Position numbers and translations under genes: made by a program. From assembly GCA_037783545.1 (NCBI GenBank), contig JBBELK010000532.1:186001-250000 (forward strand): DNA of 64,000 bases, given 5' to 3'. Numbering within the stretch: the stretch's first letter is position 1; every line of letters begins with the position of its first letter. The notes under the pieces are model-generated. The model saw only the letters and a program-made list of their open reading frames with translations, made no database searches and was not told the origin of the DNA. Below, piece after piece: positions 63,705-64,000 of the stretch. The stretch is from Henricia sp. BOLD:AAB3569. Its lineage: Eukaryota > Echinodermata > Asteroidea > Spinulosida > Echinasteridae.

Positions 63705-64000
63705 TCGTTAACGCACCGCAGTTTGGGGCGGTCGGGTTGGCGTACGGGTTCTTTCCTCGCTGGCCTGTGATGACCGCTTTCCAAAGGACTACCCTTGCAC
63801 ATAGGTAGTTTGGAGGAGTTTTTCGCGGAATCCCGTGATGTCCTGGAACGTTGCTCAATGATGGAGTGACCAGTACGTACGTCACGGGGAACGCCGATGC
63901 AATTTTGGAACACGATTGGATCCGAGTCTGCGGTCTTGATTCTTCCAGACCTGGACTGGTGACGATTGTGGTTTTATGAGGATGTACCTGTGGTACTTCT
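63705..64000 (+). mobile_element. Second copy of the insert, cut by window edge
   Basis: Identical to 57,476-57,771 except for one base: A at 63,995 against G at 57,766. The shift is 6,229 bp and the orientation is the same. At its left edge the host unit is intact through GTTTGGCTCGG (63,704). It is followed by the diverged 27-bp piece, so satellite TCGTTGACG...CTCGG and insert TCGTTAACG...GGCGG stand in tandem. The copy runs out of the window before the protease C-terminal motif and the minisatellite, so whether it is complete cannot be told. Confidence 0.9.
63839..64000 (+). pseudogene. Retropepsin-like remnant, second copy (partial)
   Basis: Equivalent to 57,610-57,771. It has the same LLNDGVTSTYVT segment and the same stops. 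The single difference from copy 1 changes GTG to GTA in the frame leading to the YDLILGQDW motif, silent for Val, but the frame is broken in both. The window ends just before that motif. Confidence 0.35.

Noticed and set aside
1..64000. CRISPR array
   Set aside because: The repeats are 295 bp and contiguous, with no unique spacers and no cas genes.

Overview
This window is almost entirely one tandem satellite DNA. A unit of about 295 bp repeats head to tail, always in the same orientation. Stepping through it I count about 216 copies of the conserved GTGGCTGTCTG block. I see no intact protein gene, rRNA, tRNA or CRISPR array. The many short open frames of 60-120 codons are the same few frames recurring in every copy. 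The unit is 295 bp (3 x 98 + 1), so the frame rotates at each junction and no long tandem-repeat protein is possible. Very long, near-identical arrays like this are typical of eukaryotic heterochromatin (centromeric, pericentromeric or subtelomeric). A degraded Ty3/gypsy-like fragment in the array fits that setting. The sequence alone does not let me name the species.

Layout. The left part (1 to about 26.7 kb) is built mainly from three unit classes. Class a has TCGAAAAATTTTCC and usually GCATGCTGAG. Class b has TCGAACAATTTTCC. Class c has TCGAAATATTTTCCGAAG together with CACCTCAG and CAAAGTCTC. They are arranged in local higher-order repeats of 3, 5, 6, 7 and 8 units. From about 27 kb rightwards the dominant unit changes to CGGCAAATTT with TCGAAAAATGTTCC (class d). 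Unit-length variants then accumulate: 276-bp units lacking 19 bp (class s, first seen at 36.7 kb) and four 208-bp units lacking 87 bp (49.8-53.0 kb). A class b variant ending CAAATGTTGCATG is called H; it is common from 37 kb. The 41.1-49.5 kb region is a clear three-copy higher-order repeat of 9, 10 and 10 units.

The only non-satellite DNA is a 715-bp insert at 57,476-58,190. Its first 296 bp recur at 63,705-64,000 with one mismatch, and this second copy runs off the window. It starts with a diverged 27-bp piece of satellite. It then carries a broken reading frame resembling a Ty3/gypsy aspartic protease (YDLILGQDW, with a possible degraded active site upstream). A 67-bp minisatellite follows, and it ends in a 24-bp perfect palindrome. 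The insert is on the same strand in both places and appears to have been copied together with the satellite.

Nothing here forms an operon or pathway. The content is structural DNA shaped by unequal exchange, slippage deletions and segmental amplification.
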